Translations under genes and position numbers: made by a program | In this document: one piece after another, positions 1 to 10,426 of the stretch | Layout of the letters: the number at the start of each line of letters is the position of its first letter | Position numbering within the stretch: the first letter of the stretch is position 1 | Source of the DNA: Sebastes aleutianus | Lineage: Eukaryota; Chordata; Actinopteri; Perciformes; Sebastidae | Direction of reading: 5' to 3' | DNA: 64,000 nt | Assembly (NCBI GenBank): GCA_916700875.1 | Contig: CAKAKS010000062.1 | Coordinates: 9,624,873-9,688,872, forward strand | Notes under the pieces: generated by a model | The model's database searches: none | What the model saw: the letters and a program-made list of their open reading frames with translations, nothing else | What the model was told of the DNA's origin: nothing

Positions 1-3000
1 TATCTCCACAGCTGCTGTGCTTAATTCCCTCTACCTGTTTCTCCTTCTCAGTCTTGGCCAGCGTGGACTCCAGAGACTCCAGGTCTCCCTTCAGCTCAGT
101 CAGTTCCCCCTCCAGCTGCCTCCTCTGGCCGTGGAGGGAGGCTGCGTTGCCCTCTTCTTCCTCCAGGCGCTCACCTAGATCCTAAATCCACAGGTATTTT
201 ATACACAGGACAGTTTTTCAGCTGTTTCCCAGACAGACTTATAACACTCCAAAATGTCTTATTAAGACCATCTGGCATGCTTTGAACATTAATGTAATGT
301 TAATGTAATGTAATATTGTCAGCCATCACTCATAGTATTAAACTGTTATTCTTCTAGACTGTCTTGTAATTACTGTACAATGTCAATTTAGTAGAAATCA
401 CGGCTGATGCTTGTTTGTCGATGTATTGTACACTGTCACACATACCCAGGAGGAATTCTACTGCTCAATATTAAACATGTGATGAATACTCATATAATAT
501 GGTATGGTTCATCTCTAACATATTACCTGCACCGACTCCTCCAGCTGGACCTTTTGGCGCATCAGCTGGGTGCAGCGCTCCTCAGCATCGCCCAGCGTAT
601 CCTGCTCCTGTAGCGAGACAACAAGGGGATAAAGTATGTATACGTGTGTTTATGTTGTGTCTTTGTGTGTTTATGACTATACAGGTGAAATAACAGAGAA
701 AAGATACATCACTGGCTCTGGCTTGAGAATAGTTCATCTGCACGGGTGAACCCAAATGTCAACAATGTTTGCATTTTAAGGACTTAAAACTGCAGTTGGT
801 AACTTTGAGCAAATATGATAACAACTTTTTATAAAACTGTCACTAAAGTTGGCTCCGGCCAGTGGGCGGTGCCTGGTTTTGGCTCGACTGTTTTCAACAT
901 TTCAGTGCTGCCTATGTTGACCGTTTTATTCCCTGCACATAAAGATTTGCTGATAGACAACAAAAATTTGAATCACAAGGCTCTTTCAGTTAGGGGTTAT
1001 ACTAAGCTCTTTGACATGTGTCTGAAAATCATCTGAAAGTAACATAAATATGCACAAGCATCAGTTGAGTAAACTGCTGTGTGTACTGATGTGCTCTTAC
1101 TGCAGCCAACGACTGGGCGAGGTCGTTCTTCTCCTGCGACAGAGTGACCGTCTTCCCCTCCAGATCTTTGATCTTGACCTCCAGCTCTTTGACCTTCTCC
1201 ACTGCCACCCTCAGCTCCTCTTCCTTTTCCTTGAAGATATCCTCCTGACGGGCGACCATCAGCAGCGGCTTCACCTGGGAGGGCAGGACAGGAAATATGA
1301 CAGAGAAGGTGATAATGATGAGACTTTGTCAAGGGCGAAAATTCAGCCTTTTACCTTAGTGTAGAGTTTCCACCAGCCCCAGTAGCGTAACTGAAGGAAC
1401 TTCCTCACGTTGCGCTGGATGGCCATCAGTGCAATTCTACATCACACACACACACACACATGAATGCAGAAACACTGTTAGTGCTCACAAACCTGCACTG
1501 AAGATTCCTTATATGTACATATAATCGACCACAATATACTCCATCTCTCTCTGACCCAGCTGTCTTAAACACACTGACCGTCTGTCCACCATCTTCTTAA
1601 ACTCGACCCTCATTAGAGTTCCTCTAAGTTGAGCCTGCATCATGGTTATGATCTTTGCCAGCCGCTCGTCACGCATGTCCTCCATCTTTGCCAGGACGCC
1701 AGCGCGGAAAAACACCTGGAGAGGAAAACGCAGACAGGTGAAAGACGGAAAAAACAGCCGATTAGACTGTTATCAGGTCATTAAATGTGTATTATCAGTG
1801 GTTATAAGCCTCATAGATGTGGGTCAGCAGGGCCCTGCTACACCCAATATTGGATTTTATCATCGATTCACATGGTCGATCACTGGAAGAAGGAATAAAA
1901 GAAGATGACAGCAACCTCTAGCGACCATAGTAATTATGACAGGAGCAAAGGCGGAAGTCAGGTGCTGTAGTGTAGACAGCGTTATACGCTGTAGTATAAA
2001 CAGACAAACTCCATATGGGGTGAAGATGGACAGGACACAAAACCCAGGAGATCGGGTTTCGCATCCCGTGTGAAACCAAAAACGTGTTGCTGTCTTTGTG
2101 TTCACAACATTTAGTTTCACTTTCACTTTTCAAACATAGTTATTTTAAGCCGAAACACGATCTTTTTCTCTAAACTGAACCAGGTGGTTTTGTTGCCTAA
2201 ACCTAAACAAGCTGTTTTGTTTGTGTTCAAAACATAAGGTTTCATTCAGTTTTACAATGTGTTAGAACGTGTTGCTTTTAAGTTTCGCTTTCACTTTTAT
2301 AACGTCGTACAGTAGGCGTAGCAGGTCCCTACTGACTCACATCCATGGTGCTTATTGCGACCGATAACGCTGATAACAAGTCGAATCGGGTGTAAAAACA
2401 GGAGGGGTGAGAAAAAGAAGAAAACCAAGGGAAAAGCTTTTATGCGCCTTATGCTCCCATTAGTTAACACACACAGTTCATAGATTACACACAGTGAGCA
2501 ACAGAAGAGCCTGTGTACAAAGGTGATTCATATGTATTTGTTCAGTAAGATGTATCATTTAAATATGTTGTGTTTTAGATGTTGATTATAACAGCGGTGT
2601 ACCTTGGTGTGGCCGATTCGGTACTCCATATTATCCAGGCCAACTGAACTCAGGAGGAGCTCTGAGGCCTTCTTGTTGTCAACGAATCCCTTAGGGATGA
2701 CGTTGGGGTTGAGGATGTAGTACCTGAGAGACATTAGAAAAGAAGAAATGTGGCAGAAGTTCAATTAACATGGAGATAAATACAGGATTAACGGAGATGA
2801 ATACAGAGAGAATGGGAGTCAGACCTTTGTTTGAATTCTGGGTACTGTAGTCTGTTAGGGAATCCTTTCCTGCAGATGCGGATGCCCTCCAGCACGCCGT
2901 TACAGGCCAACTGGTGCAGGATCAGATGGTTATCTGTCACACCTTTACAACATGAAGGAGAGAACCAGGAATTTACAGTGGACAGTGAATATTTCTACGC

Positions 3001-5022
3001 AAACAGAATACATTTGTAAACATAGTGAACACATTTCAGAGATTGAGACGGACTGTGTGCTTGACACTGTGACTAAAATACACACAGTGGCTTCTAGATT
3101 CTGAAAATAGATTAGCTAACACTCTTCACCCACTCACCTGACTTCTTGAACTCATTGGGCACGATGCAGCGGACAAAGTGGGGAGCAGTGCTTCGCAGGG
3201 TGCTCATCAGCTTGTTCAGTTGTTCCTGTTATACACACATAGTTCAAGGACACCTGTGAGATTGTGAGCGTGTTGTGAGAGTGGCAGTATTCTTATATGA
3301 GTCCATACGTGTGTGTGTGTAAGCGTCCCTGTGCGTCTAGTGTGAGTTACCCTGTAGAAGTAGGAGACGGTTTGAAAGGACGACCCTTTCTTCTGCTTCT
3401 TGGTTCCTCCAGCGGACTCGTCCTCTTTGAAGAGCGCAGCCAGCAGATGCATGGAGGACTTCAGGAAGAGTCCCACCACCGTCTCATTCAGAGGGTCTTT
3501 GTTCTTCTCCAGCCAGCCAGCGATGTTGTAGCCCACCTGTGAGAGGCACGAACAGCGTTACTGGACGTATGTACACACAATTACACGTACGACTTTACAT
3601 TCAGAGATATCAATGACTTTGTTCACAGAGGTGGATGCACTTGAGCACTGTACTCAAACAGTATTATTAACAATACACTGCTGAATCGCTAAGGCTATGC
3701 ACGCATATGTTTCTAACTACAGTACCTTTTTAACTAGGATTTATCTCAACACTATGGAGGCCATTTGTGGATTGAATGGCCACTAAAACACCATGTCAAA
3801 TGCTACAACAGTCCAGTACTCACAGTGCCGGCATAGTGCACCAGTTCAAAGTGAGCCTCGGGTCCTTTCTTCCCCCCTTTCGGCTTGAGGAAGTTGCCGG
3901 ACTTGCCCAGGTGGTTTTCATACAGAGCTGCTTTGATGGTCGCGTCTGTCGCCTTTGGAAACACACACTGCTCCTCCAGGATGGAGAAAATCCCCATAGG
4001 CTAGAGAGGGAGGTGGAAACAGAAAATATATTGTGTACTCGATACTATACGTCCATGTTTGTGCTCATTATGCTGACCGAGTGTGTCTCACTCTCTCCAG
4101 CAGGTCGATGCAGGCCTGCAGGTCCAAGCCGAAGTCGATGAAGACCCAGTCGATGCCCTCCTTCTTGTACTCTTCCTGCTCCAGCACGAACATGTGGTGG
4201 TTGAAGAACTGCTGCAGCTTCTCATTGGTGAAGTTGATGCAAAGCTGCTCAAAGCTGTTGAGCTGGAGATGAACAGACAGAGTCGGATCACGGGGAGGCG
4301 AGCGAGAGCACGAGGTTAACCTGACAAATAATGTAGCAGACAAAATATGATCACATCTCACCTCAAAGATCTCAAACCCAGCGATGTCCAGCACTCCTAT
4401 GAAGTACTGCCGCTGCATCTTGGTGTCCAGGGTCTTATTGATGCGGGTCACCATCCACTTGAACATGCGGTCGTAGATGGCTTTTGCCAGAGCGCCGATG
4501 GAGTACACGCACTGGTCCTGGTTCTGACCTGACATTTCAAGTTCAAATATTGTAACTGTTTACCCTCATTGAACAGCCTTTGTTTACAATCATCTAAATA
4601 ATGTCTTTGCAATACCTTTGGTCACAAACTCGTTGCCAACCTTGACCCTGGGGCGCGTTATGCCCTTCTGCAGCTCCCCAGAGTTGATGGCCATGAGGTG
4701 GGCGACTTTGTCAGCCACTTCAGGGAGGGAAGGAGAGAGAGGACAAAGAATTGATTCGATTAATTCAATTATTTCAACAATGTCTTGAAAAGATGGGCCA
4801 GAACATAAACACATGAGATAAGGACTGATGAAAGGAGAAATAGAGAGAAAAAGCCGGGGAGAGAAGTGGACTTTTTATACCCTCAGTGGAATCCACATCA
4901 GCTTGTTCCTCTCTGGATTTCTGTTTGAACTTCATGTTGCCGAAGTGCATTATGCCTCCAGTCAACTTGTACACGCTCATCTTCTCCTCTGGAGTGAAGC
5001 CCAGGACATCAAAGGCTTCCTG

Positions 5023-5061
<39 letters not shown>

Positions 5062-8000
5062 CATCAATGCTGCACAACAGTTACACAAAGAGAGGCAACA
5101 GCACCATCAACAGGCTAACTTATATCATTTTCTCATTGCTCATGCAAAGATGTACAGTATGTCAGATTTGATTTAAAATCAAAGCACAGCACGAATAACT
5201 CAGCTCACACAGAAAAAACTATGAACTCACATCAGTGAACTGCAGTTCCTCCCCATCATCCATGTTATCCACCACAGTGACTCCCTGACACAACCACACA
5301 TACTGTTTGGGGTCTGGCTTCAGCAGCAGAGCCTCTGGAAGACATAATATCAAACATAATAAGACCATAATCATCCAACCTTTTTGTGAGACACTTCCAC
5401 AGACTCAAGTCCCCCTTCATCGACACCACATTGATTTTAAACTGGATGCTATTTAACTCTATTGATTATTATATTACTAATAATACTTTTTCACACAATT
5501 CAACTGTTAATATTTAGGTGAGTTTGGTGAAGTTTGCATTCATACTAGTTCATACTACTATCCATACTACTTGTGATAGAAGCTACATGTTCCTACTATT
5601 TTAAGCCAAATATTGCAACCGTTGCTAACTATTTCAACTGTTTATCCATTACTTTTAGCTATAGTGATTTCAACCGTTTTTACATTTAAACCACTTACCC
5701 ATTAGTTTTAGGTAACTTTAACTATTTCAACTGTTGATCCATTACGTTTAGCTAACTAGTTATTTCAGTTATTTATCTGTAAAACATACAGTACGTATAT
5801 TTGTAAATTGTCCTTTGCCAATTTTTCTTCCTCTGTCAAATGCAGAAGTGAGAGACTATTTTTGGTGTTACATAAAAAAAGGAAACTGCAATTTTTTCAT
5901 GACAAAGCATTCACAAAGCTGATTGTAAAACAGTAAGTAAGTATGTTTCCAGCAGTGAAAAGAATCTGTAGTTTATAATTTCTGCTTACATTCACTTTTA
6001 TTCCATGTCTAATGGCATTGCAGCTTTAATTTTCTCACCTATGAGTTCTGGCTTCCTTCCAGACAGGAGTTGGTAGAAGATGTGGTATCCTCTCTCAGCA
6101 GCCTGCTGGGAAATCACTCTTGATTTCTCTAGCAGATCTGAAGCGCACACACACATACACAGACGAAGAAAAAACAACACAGACGCAACAAGACATATCG
6201 TTTTTAAGGATGCTAATTGTGTTCCTTTCACAGCGAACGTTTTTGTTTTTTTGTTTTGTTTATCACAGGATGATATCTTTATTTCATGAAGCATGTAAAA
6301 AGCAAGACTTGGTATTTAACCGAGGTAATAAATGAACAAATCAAGGAATTCCACTCACAGCTCTCGATGTCGGCACCAGCCAGCTTAGCTGTTGGCCCAA
6401 AGTGGATGCGGATGAACTTTCCCTAAAACAACACATAAATATTATTCTAACAGATTTGCTGGTTGTACTGTTGTCATAACATGGACATTAATTATTTCAT
6501 TTGATGATGTTAAAAAAATAATCTAATGATGATTTTTGTTTGTGTGTCCCTACAAAGCGTGAGGAGTTGTTGTTCCTGATGGTCTTGGCGTTGCCAAATG
6601 CCTCCAGCACTGGGTTAGCCTGAATGATCTGGTCCTCCAGAGAGCCCTGAGAGGAGAGAAGAGAAGAGAAGAGGAGATTGATTGAGTGAGTTTTTTTACA
6701 GAAGAAAAGCAACAAATTATGTGTATGCATACACAAACACACTTGCCTTGGTGTCAGGGGCTTTGCTCCCAGAAGCTCCAACATTGGCGAAGTACTGGAT
6801 GACCTTCTTGGTGTTTTCAGTCTTGCCAGCACCAGATTCTCCACTGGAGGAGATAAACAAATAAGGAGTTAATAATAGTGTAGACATGCAGGCTACACCT
6901 GATATATTTCACGTGCACACAAAAATAACATGTCCTTACGTGATCAGCATAGACTGGTTCCATTGCTCTGCAGTGATGGGACATGAAGAGGACAGGAGAG
7001 AGTGTGAGAGAGACGAGAATAATTACTGCTGATTTCCCTCTGAGCAGATCAGAGGACCGCTGATGTTCTCTGTCAGCAGTAGCAACGGCACAGACAGCTG
7101 CCAGCTCTCCCCTGACGCCATATAATGGCGTCAAATATTTTTCTGCTCCCTGAACAAATCATCACACGCCACACTGATTACACAGCAACTGCCCCACTCC
7201 CTGTTTCCACATAAAGAACAGTGTAATGACTTTCAAGCAATTCGTCTCCAGGGGGGGGTTTCTCCCAAATCACCACATACCACTTGCATGCTCTCTTCTC
7301 CTCTTCGCCAACGTAACCTCCCTCCTCTTACCCATCAATGACCTATGACTGATTAAAATGTCTCCACTCCCCCCCGCCCCCCACACACACACACACACAC
7401 ACACCCTGCCATTGCCCTCTCCTCACCCATCAGCATGTCGTGGTAGGCGTTGTCGGAGATGGAGAAGAGGTGAGGAGGAACTTCGTTGCGTTTCTTCCCC
7501 TTGTACACCTGGGCCACTTTAGCGCCGTAGATGGGCAGCCATTTGTACGGGTTGATCGTCACACAGAAGAGGCCTGAGTAGGTCTAGAAGTGGAAAGGAA
7601 CATATATAGTGGTTTGAAGGATGCAGCAGAATAAAATGATCAACAAACTCAGTAATGTGAGAACAAATCTGGTTCATAGGCACCTTTACGTGGCTTTCCC
7701 CTTGTGTATCTTACCTTAACCTATGCATTAAAAGAGACAATTCTGGTGCTAATAAGGGAAAAGTCCACAATTTGATATCTCAATATGAAAACACATTAAG
7801 TCCAGTGTAGTTGAGGAGTTATTTTGTAAAAAAAAAGTGTTGTAATTTACCTTTTTGTTACATCCACTTTCCACATTAAGCCTGCCTAGTTGTGTACTTC
7901 TACTGGTGATGCCCTACTGCCCTGTAAAGGGATATTTCACTGATTTAGTATTTAACTTCCATAGAGTTTGGGGACTTGTTAGAGATAGATTTTTCAAAAA

Positions 8001-9530
8001 GCATGGTCAAAATCAAAGCAGCAGAGGCCGAGATGTTCTGACTTTTAGTCCCTAGTATTGGTAAGGCTCCTAAAACATTGCAGATCCTACATTTCTAATA
8101 ATGCAACCTAAAAGCCTGTGGCTTTTAAACAAAGGTTAAGTGTGTCATATGTTATCTTGAGACAGTCCCTTGTAGAGTAGAGACAGATTTCTTAGGCGGA
8201 GTTTGATTCTGTGCCAAATATGAAAGAGTTTTGGCCAAGTCACATGATGAGAAGAAAACTCTTGTGTCCACCACAACTTGTTGTGACGTTTTCAGGGAAT
8301 CTTCCCTCTTTTTAGCATCTCTGTCTTTCGTATATAGGATGTAACCTCAATCTGAACTAGATTCCTCAGAACTGAAGCGGCTGTTGCTCAAGTTCCTCAA
8401 AGGGAGATTTTATAGATACCGACTGAAGCTAATCACACACATAGAATCAGCGTTAGGAGAGTTACTGTAATGCCCAAAACTCTCTATATGAAGTCCATAT
8501 TTTTCAGCTTTCTAAAAAACACGCTTTCTCAAGCAATATTGTCCACGTCCCCATTCTGTAACTCCGACTCCTCTTATAAAATTTGTAGTCTCCAAACCCA
8601 AGCTGAGATATCCCCGATGACATCATTATGACATCATCGAGGTTATTAAAGCTCCTCCAGTGCCACAGAAGATCTAATAAAACTATTTTCACAAGCTGAG
8701 TAGTGCACCCCATGATGAACACATTTATGTGTAAAATGGATGCTGAAATTGCTCCATTCGGCTTTTGGTTGTGTTAGTGCCATAACACCATAGTAACAAA
8801 GCTCTTTGGGGCACAAAACAAAGTTTTTCTATCGTCCTGGAGGTGTCATGTGGACATGGTTTTGACTAGGTTTTTGTGGTGCTGTGACAGGCTTACATAG
8901 ATCCTCATGCTGACGTAGCGGCTGCGCAGATTTTCCAAGACGCTGGCCTCGTTGAGGAAAGTGAGGTTGGCCATGTCGCTGGCTTGGTAGAACTTAGGAG
9001 GGTTCATCTGCTGAACATCATCCATCCTCACAATCACGGTCTGATCAGAAAAGACAATCAATCATTTCATCATCATGATTCACTTTAACTTCATAAATCT
9101 ACATCTATAAGACTAAATAACCTATTTGTTAGACTTACACTGTTCTTGGAGGTCTTGACGGTGACTTTGTCCCCATCTTCAGACTGGATCTCCCCAGAAA
9201 TGAAAGCATCCTTCTCATCTTTGATCCAGCAGGAGCGCTTGATGTCGTACGGTTTATTCATCGCATCCAGGCGCTCCTTTTCTAAGGGACCCAGGAACGG
9301 CATGGGGTCCACATCGTCCCCGCACTCCCCTTTATATGGCATGGCTGCTGCTGCTGCTGCTGCTGCACACCAACCAACTGACTCACCTACTCACTCACGT
9401 AGAGGCTGATCAATGGAGAGAAAACAGAATATGCTGAGAGTTAAAAATTGGCCATCAGTTAAACAGGATCCAATATTTGACTCAGATACTCACCAGTGCA
9501 GGAGGTGGAGGTACGCTCAGGAGGAATATG
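1..9530 (-). CDS. myh16: Myosin heavy chain, MYH16-like (5' part of gene; 24 exons in window)
   Basis: Sarcomeric class II myosin heavy chain, an actin-activated ATPase of the thick filament. Twenty-three coding exons join in frame into 960 codons. The translation shows the N-terminal SH3-like region, P-loop GESGAGKT (about residue 179), switch I NNNSSRF, switch II DIAGFEIF (about 458), a lysine-rich loop 2, the actin-binding QLNKL segment, the SH2/SH1 cysteines (LACNGV, RICRKG), converter, IQ helix (IQRNVRKFL) and the start of the coiled-coil rod. The family's full length is about 1,940 residues, so roughly half is present and the 3' half lies left of base 1. Assignment to MYH16 (masticatory or superfast type) rests on stretches such as FLGPLEKERLDAMNKPYDIK, GSLEDQIIQANPVLEAFGNA and FIDFGLDLQACIDLLE, recalled as MYH16-like, and on SMURF1 lying next door as in human. 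I see no stop or frameshift. Another MYH paralogue is possible but less likely. Confidence 0.9.
35..181 (-). CDS. myh16: myh16-like exon 24 (rod), last exon in window
   Basis: 147 bases, DLGERLEEEEGNAASLHGQR to STLAKTEKEKQ; coiled-coil S2. Donor GTAGAG. Bases 1-34 are the following intron; the remaining rod exons lie outside the window. Confidence 0.9.
527..607 (-). CDS. myh16: myh16-like exon 23 (rod)
   Basis: 81 bases, EQDTLGDAEERCTQLMRQKV to QLEESVQ; coiled-coil S2. Acceptor CGCTACAG, donor GTAATA. Confidence 0.9.
1101..1274 (-). CDS. myh16: myh16-like exon 22 (head-rod junction)
   Basis: 174 bases, VKPLLMVARQEDIFKEKEEE to SQEKNDLAQSLAA. The invariant proline (KPLL) marks the end of the head; charged heptads of the rod follow. 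Donor GTAAGA. Confidence 0.92.
1355..1436 (-). CDS. myh16: myh16-like exon 21 (second IQ region)
   Basis: 82 bases, IALMAIQRNVRKFLQLRYWG then WWKLYTK, the regulatory light-chain site ending in the WxW-type motif. Acceptor GATGTAG, donor GTAAAA. Confidence 0.92.
1579..1715 (-). CDS. myh16: myh16-like exon 20 (converter to first IQ)
   Basis: 137 bases, VFFRAGVLAKMEDMRDERLA to FKKMVDRR. Start of the light-chain-binding lever arm. Acceptor CTCTCCAG, donor GTCAGT. Confidence 0.93.
1820..2400. repeat. Dispersed repeat candidate in myh16 intron 19
   Basis: The intron between exons 19 and 20 is unusually long, with a segment around 2040-2330 holding recurring phrases (GTGTTCAAAACAT..TTTCA, TTTCACTTTCACTTTT, TGGTTTTGTTGCCTAAACCT). 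These resemble interspersed repeats common in fish. No ends or target duplication could be fixed. Confidence 0.35.
2603..2723 (-). CDS. myh16: myh16-like exon 19 (converter)
   Basis: 121 bases, YYILNPNVIPKGFVDNKKA to NMEYRIGHTK. Acceptor CTCTCAG, donor GTACAC. Confidence 0.93.
2825..2942 (-). CDS. myh16: myh16-like exon 18 (SH1/SH2 helices)
   Basis: 118 bases, GVTDNHLILHQLACNGVLEG to LQYPEFKQR, with the reactive SH2 and SH1 cysteines. Open frame. Human MYH16 is known to be disabled by a small deletion near this part of the head; no such lesion is seen here. Confidence 0.93.
3138..3225 (-). CDS. myh16: myh16-like exon 17 (actin-binding segment)
   Basis: 88 bases, EQLNKLMSTLRSTAPHFVRC to NEFKKS. 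Acceptor TATAACAG, donor GTGAGT. Confidence 0.93.
3351..3536 (-). CDS. myh16: myh16-like exon 16 (loop 2)
   Basis: 186 bases, VGYNIAGWLEKNKDPLNETV to SSFQTVSYFYR. It contains the surface loop 2 with a basic cluster (KKQKKG) that contacts actin and varies between paralogues. Confidence 0.93.
3824..4000 (-). CDS. myh16: myh16-like exon 15
   Basis: 177 bases, PMGIFSILEEQCVFPKATD to AHFELVHYAGT. Acceptor CTCTCTAG, donor GTGAGT. Confidence 0.94.
4092..4262 (-). CDS. myh16: myh16-like exon 14
   Basis: 171 bases, LNSFEQLCINFTNEKLQQFF to FGLDLQACIDLLER, including the relay helix. Acceptor CATCTCCAG, donor GTGAGA. Confidence 0.94.
4362..4528 (-). CDS. myh16: myh16-like exon 13 (switch II)
   Basis: 167 bases, QNQDQCVYSIGALAKAIYD to GVLDIAGFEIFE; switch II DIAGFE near its end. 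Acceptor ATGTCAG, donor GTGAGA. Confidence 0.93.
4616..4717 (-). CDS. myh16: myh16-like exon 12
   Basis: 102 bases, VADKVAHLMAINSGELQKGI to GNEFVTKG. Acceptor CCTGAAG (weak), donor GTATTG (weak). Confidence 0.88.
4881..5019 (-). CDS. myh16: myh16-like exon 11
   Basis: 139 bases, EAFDVLGFTPEEKMSVYKL through EEQADVDSTE. The acceptor CTCTCACAG is preceded by a pure CT run (on the sense strand) that forms its pyrimidine tract. Donor GTATAA. Confidence 0.93.
5031..5056. repeat. (GA)n microsatellite at myh16 exon 11 acceptor
   Basis: Pure GA run on the plus strand, reading CT on the coding strand, ending about ten bases before the AG of exon 11. Confidence 0.85.
5231..5334 (-). CDS. myh16: myh16-like exon 10
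   Basis: 104 bases, EALLLKPDPKQYVWLCQ to DNMDDGEELQFTD. Acceptor CTTCCAG, donor GTGAGT. Confidence 0.94.
5500..5800. repeat. Imperfect minisatellite in myh16 intron 10
   Basis: Degenerate tandem units built on TTTAGCTAACTATTTCAACTG and TTATCCATTAC recur at roughly 40-60 base spacing between about 5600 and 5785, preceded by CATACTAGTTCATACTACTA-type short repeats. Confidence 0.5.
6039..6137 (-). CDS. myh16: myh16-like exon 9
   Basis: 99 bases, YLLEKSRVISQQAAERGYHI to SGRKPELI. Acceptor GCGCTTCAG, donor GTGAGA; phase 1 at both ends. Confidence 0.94.
6359..6422 (-). CDS. myh16: myh16-like exon 8
   Basis: 64 bases, GKFIRIHFGPTAKLAGADIES, end of the switch I strand. Acceptor GTTTTAG, donor GTGAGT. 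Confidence 0.94.
6554..6646 (-). CDS. myh16: myh16-like exon 7 (switch I)
   Basis: 93 bases, GSLEDQIIQANPVLEAFGNA then KTIRNNNSSRF, carrying switch I. Acceptor CTCTCAG, donor GTAGGG. Phase 0 at both ends. Confidence 0.94.
6747..6843 (-). CDS. myh16: myh16-like exon 6 (P-loop)
   Basis: 97 bases, GESGAGKTENTKKVIQYFAN to GSKAPDTK. It contains the ATP-binding P-loop. The donor is GCAAGT rather than GT; GT positions nearby would shift the frame. Confidence 0.92.
6940..6967 (-). CDS. myh16: myh16-like 28-base micro-exon 5
   Basis: Only 28 bases, encoding the E-QWNQSMLI-T junction just before the P-loop. Acceptor CACTGCAG, donor GTAAGG. Vertebrate striated-muscle myosin genes are known for a 28-base exon at this spot. 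Removing it would break the frame between exons 4 and 6. Confidence 0.92.
7427..7583 (-). CDS. myh16: myh16-like exon 4
   Basis: 157 bases, TYSGLFCVTINPYKWLPIY through FSISDNAYHDMLM; acceptor CCACTTCTAG, donor GTGAGG after a final single G (phase 1). A (CA)n run (7382-7405) lies just inside the following intron. Confidence 0.94.
8133..8540 (+). repeat. Copy 1 of a ~400-bp repeat (myh16 intron 3)
   Basis: Matches 10032-10426 almost base for base in the same orientation, from AGGTTAAGTGTGTCATATG to TTTCTCAAGCAATATT. Copy 2 lacks a 13-14 base piece present here (TTTTCAGGGAATC). Probably two copies of a dispersed element or a local duplication. Confidence 0.85.
8897..9040 (-). CDS. myh16: myh16-like exon 3
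   Basis: 144 bases, phase 0 to 0, TVIVRMDDVQQMNPPKFYQ through LRSRYVSMRIY. Acceptor TTCTGATCAG, donor GTAAGC. Motor-domain N-terminal subdomain. Confidence 0.93.
9139..9405 (-). CDS. myh16: myh16-like exon 2 (5'UTR end, start codon, residues 1-68)
   Basis: Acceptor TTGATCAG precedes 9405. The ATG is at 9342-9340, directly after a run of about seven GCA/CAG triplets in the leader, and gives MPYKGECGDDVDP followed by the MYH16-like FLGPLEKERLDAMNKPYDIK. Donor is AGT then GTAAGT. The coding part is 204 bases, phase 0. A second in-frame ATG lies 14 codons on; the first is chosen because it is the first in the leader. Confidence 0.88.
9494..9530 (-). other. myh16: 5'UTR exon 1 of myh16-like gene
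   Basis: Short non-coding exon ending at a strong donor (CTG then GTGAGTATC on the minus strand, 9493 downward). The upstream end is set only by the TATA position. No in-frame ATG is used here. Confidence 0.5.
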
Positions 9531-9555
9531 GGTGTGTGAGCTGAGGCCACGCTGC

Positions 9556-9561
9556 TTTATA
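9556..9561 (-). promoter_or_regulatory. TATA box candidate of the myosin gene
   Basis: TATAAA on the minus strand. It lies about 60 bases upstream of the donor of a short first exon, which would place transcription start near 9527-9532. A TATA-type core promoter is usual for strongly expressed muscle genes. Start-site position is inferred. Confidence 0.6.
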
Positions 9562-10031
9562 TCAGGCCTTATCCTTCCCGATATGGTCACAACTCTAAAA
9601 CCAGCCATCACCCAGAGGTCTCATCTCTCCGATCTGCCTGGCAGCGCGGGATCTGGGAATTCTTCAATCTGCCTCTTGTCCATTTAGGGTTTCCCTGGAA
9701 AGCCATCACTCAGGCTGAACCCATCTCCTTTCCTCACCCCGTCTCTCGACCCATCTTCTCCACCCTCCCACACCTCGATTTTCATCCAACCGTGCCTCTG
9801 CTCTTAACTGCCAATTGCTTTCTCTCTGTGCGCCCGGTGGGCATCGGGATGAGTAAGGCATCTTAAATTAAAACCATTAACAAGCAGAGACAGAGTGGGC
9901 CATTTTTCTCATATTTTTCATTTTTATAGTTCATTCTGTTGCTCTGCATGTTGCCCAACTTCCAACCACTGACTCAAAAACATTCACATATGATGCACCT
10001 TTACGGTAACCAACTCTTATCTGTATATGGC

Positions 10032-10426
10032 AGGTTAAGTGTGTCATATGTTATCTTGAGACAGTCCCTTGTAGAGTAGAGACAGATTGCTGAGGCGGAG
10101 TTTGATTCTGAGCCAAATATGAAAGAGTATTTGGCCAAGTCACATGATGAGAAGAAACTCTTGTGTCCACCACAACTTGTTGTGACCTTCCCTCTTTTTA
10201 GCATCTCTGTCTTCCGTATCCAGGATGTAACCTCAATCTGAACTAGATTCCTCAGAACTGAAGCGGCTGTTGCTCAAGTTCCCCAAAGGGAGCTTTTATA
10301 GATACCGACTGACGCTAATCACACACATAGAATCAGCGTCAGCAGAGTTACCGTAATGCCCAAAACTCTCTATAAGAAGTCCATATTTTTCAGCTTTCTA
10401 AAAAACACGCTTTCTCAAGCAATATT
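10032..10426 (+). repeat. Copy 2 of the ~400-bp repeat (upstream of myh16)
   Basis: Same-orientation partner of 8133-8540, lying about 470 bases upstream of the myosin TATA candidate. It has few substitutions and one short deletion relative to copy 1. Confidence 0.85.

Noticed and set aside
2045..2085. Possible tRNA-like B box (GGGTTTCGCATCCCG) suggesting a tRNA gene or SINE head
   Set aside because: No A box at the right distance and no cloverleaf; at most part of a dispersed repeat.
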